DNA of 64,000 nucleotides from Psettodes erumei. Taxonomy: Eukaryota; Chordata; Actinopteri; Pleuronectiformes; Psettodidae. The notes beneath the pieces were generated by a model. That model did no database searches. It was not told the DNA's origin and saw nothing but the letters and a program-made list of their open reading frames with translations. The stretch spans positions 3,100,001 through 3,164,000 of the forward strand of contig JAFBJZ010000377.1 of assembly GCA_016785225.1 (NCBI GenBank), given 5' to 3'. The position numbers and the translations under genes were made by a program. Positions 63,248 to 64,000 of the stretch are shown here, one piece after another. Each line of letters starts with the position of its first letter. The first letter of the stretch is position 1.

Positions 63248-63427
63248 CTGTGACGCCCCTGGAGTCGGCTCCACCAGCTGGAGGCCCGAGGGTGGAGCGG
63301 GGGGCAGTGCCGCCGCTGGTGATGTGACTCGTGTCCAGACTGCTTTGGGGTCTGGCGGCGAACGCCAGCCTCTGCTCGTTGTCGTCCAGCGGATTCTGCT
63401 GCTGCAGAGCAGCAGTGTGTTGCTCAC
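63248..63427 (-). CDS. Candidate internal coding exon on the minus strand (59 codons), gene unknown
   Basis: Read on the minus strand, TGTGTTCCCTCTCTGCTTAG is a good 3' splice site ending at 63428. After two leading bases the frame reads EQHTAALQQQNPLDDNEQRL... for 59 codons, rich in Q, S, T, G and A. It ends with a donor TCACAG then GTGCCC at 63247. The exon would be 180 bases, a multiple of three, bounded by phase-1 introns on both sides, so it could be skipped without a frameshift. In this frame third codon positions are mostly G or C, as in vertebrate coding sequence; the other minus frame that stays open (to 63125) has no such bias. The composition suggests a disordered, Gln-rich linker such as occurs in many regulatory proteins, but no family is recognised. 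GC bias alone could explain the open frames, since the plus strand is also open here. Confidence 0.36.
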
Positions 63428-63429
63428 CT

Positions 63430-64000
63430 AAGCAGAGAGGGAACACAACAGCACATGAAAAGACAAAAACGTCACGCAAACATGTATGACAGAGGGAAAA
63501 TAGCAAGACGATAAATGTCTTTCTATCGTTCCTCAACCCCACCAGATAAACTACCAAGCTCTCGGCGTGGCTCTCGTTTTGTAAATTCAAAGCTTTTCAC
63601 AAAGTTGCATCACCTTGATTTATCTGTCAACATTAACAGCTGTCATTCCTACTTTGGCTTCAGTTTGTCCGATACACAGATGAATTCATATTAATGTCAT
63701 TAGATAAGTAGCTTGATAACTGGTTTATACTTACAGTAAAATGGTTCGCGCTATGAGCAAACCCCAGTAAGTGAATGTGAACAGGCATTGGACAATACAC
63801 TGACAGTGCAGCAAAAAGACACACTGACAAACACAAATAAATAGAGGAGTTAATACAGAGTTGAATAAATAGAGAAGCAAATTAGAAAAGAATTGCCAGT
63901 TTATGTCACATTTACAAATTAATTACTTCCTACCTTTGTTCTGCTTCTATTTTGCTGCAGTTAATGGCATATTAATTTGTTTATTCAGTGATTTTTTTTT
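63430..64000. other. Intron-like stretch to the right edge
   Basis: AT-rich and without a supported feature. If the exon at 63248-63427 is real this is its upstream intron. Confidence 0.5.

Noticed and set aside
62964..63431. 155-codon + frame
   Set aside because: Its left half is AT-rich intron-like sequence, and its GC-rich half is better explained by the minus-strand exon candidate.
1..64000. CRISPR array, bacterial operon, phage or plasmid features
   Set aside because: No direct-repeat and spacer pattern, no ribosome-binding-site-linked genes, and the overall texture is that of a vertebrate nuclear genome.

Overview
This window is vertebrate nuclear DNA, most probably from a ray-finned fish with a percomorph-like repeat content. 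The evidence is the absence of any long open reading frame (the longest chance frames are about 165 codons), AT-rich intergenic or intronic texture, many (CA)n/(GT)n microsatellites, and decayed pieces of several interspersed repeats that I recognise from memory as common in teleost genomes. There are no bacterial, phage or organelle genes, no rRNA, no CRISPR array, and no tRNA I can support. Most of the window reads as gene desert or very long introns. I could not search a database, so no gene is named.

Layout. At the left edge (145-216, + strand) a 72-base in-frame exon candidate follows an excellent polypyrimidine tract. From 0.2 to 40 kb there is no convincing gene. This part holds repeat relics at about 8.0, 10.8, 13.5-14.3, 16.9, 18.2, 23.7, 24.5, 26.7 and 35.5-36.0 kb, microsatellites, a strong small hairpin at 12.17 kb, and several compact blocks dense in homeodomain, forkhead, PBX, AP-1 or CCAAT motifs that could be enhancers.

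The best promoter candidate is at 40.0-40.6 kb (+). A CpG-rich stretch is followed by a 17-codon first coding exon with a good Kozak context and a consensus donor, a short upstream ORF in the leader, and a G-rich tract at the start of the putative first intron. From there to the right edge the sequence could be one long intron of this gene, with weaker exon candidates at 46.0, 53.1 and 59.4 kb. A CpG-rich patch flanked by inverted CCAAT boxes lies at 44.7-45.0 kb, and a CpG-containing block with paired octamer motifs and a G-quadruplex motif at 50.7-51.3 kb. Near the right end, on the minus strand, a GC-rich 180-base block has splice signals and GC-rich third codon positions and is the best internal-exon candidate.

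No previously undescribed system is demonstrated. The most useful leads are the promoter with its first exon, the minus-strand exon at 63.3 kb, the left-edge exon, the perfect (with one G-U) hairpin at 12.17 kb, and the roughly 134-bp degenerate tandem array at 13.5-14.1 kb. All enhancer calls rest on motif content alone; conservation, which I cannot see, would decide them.
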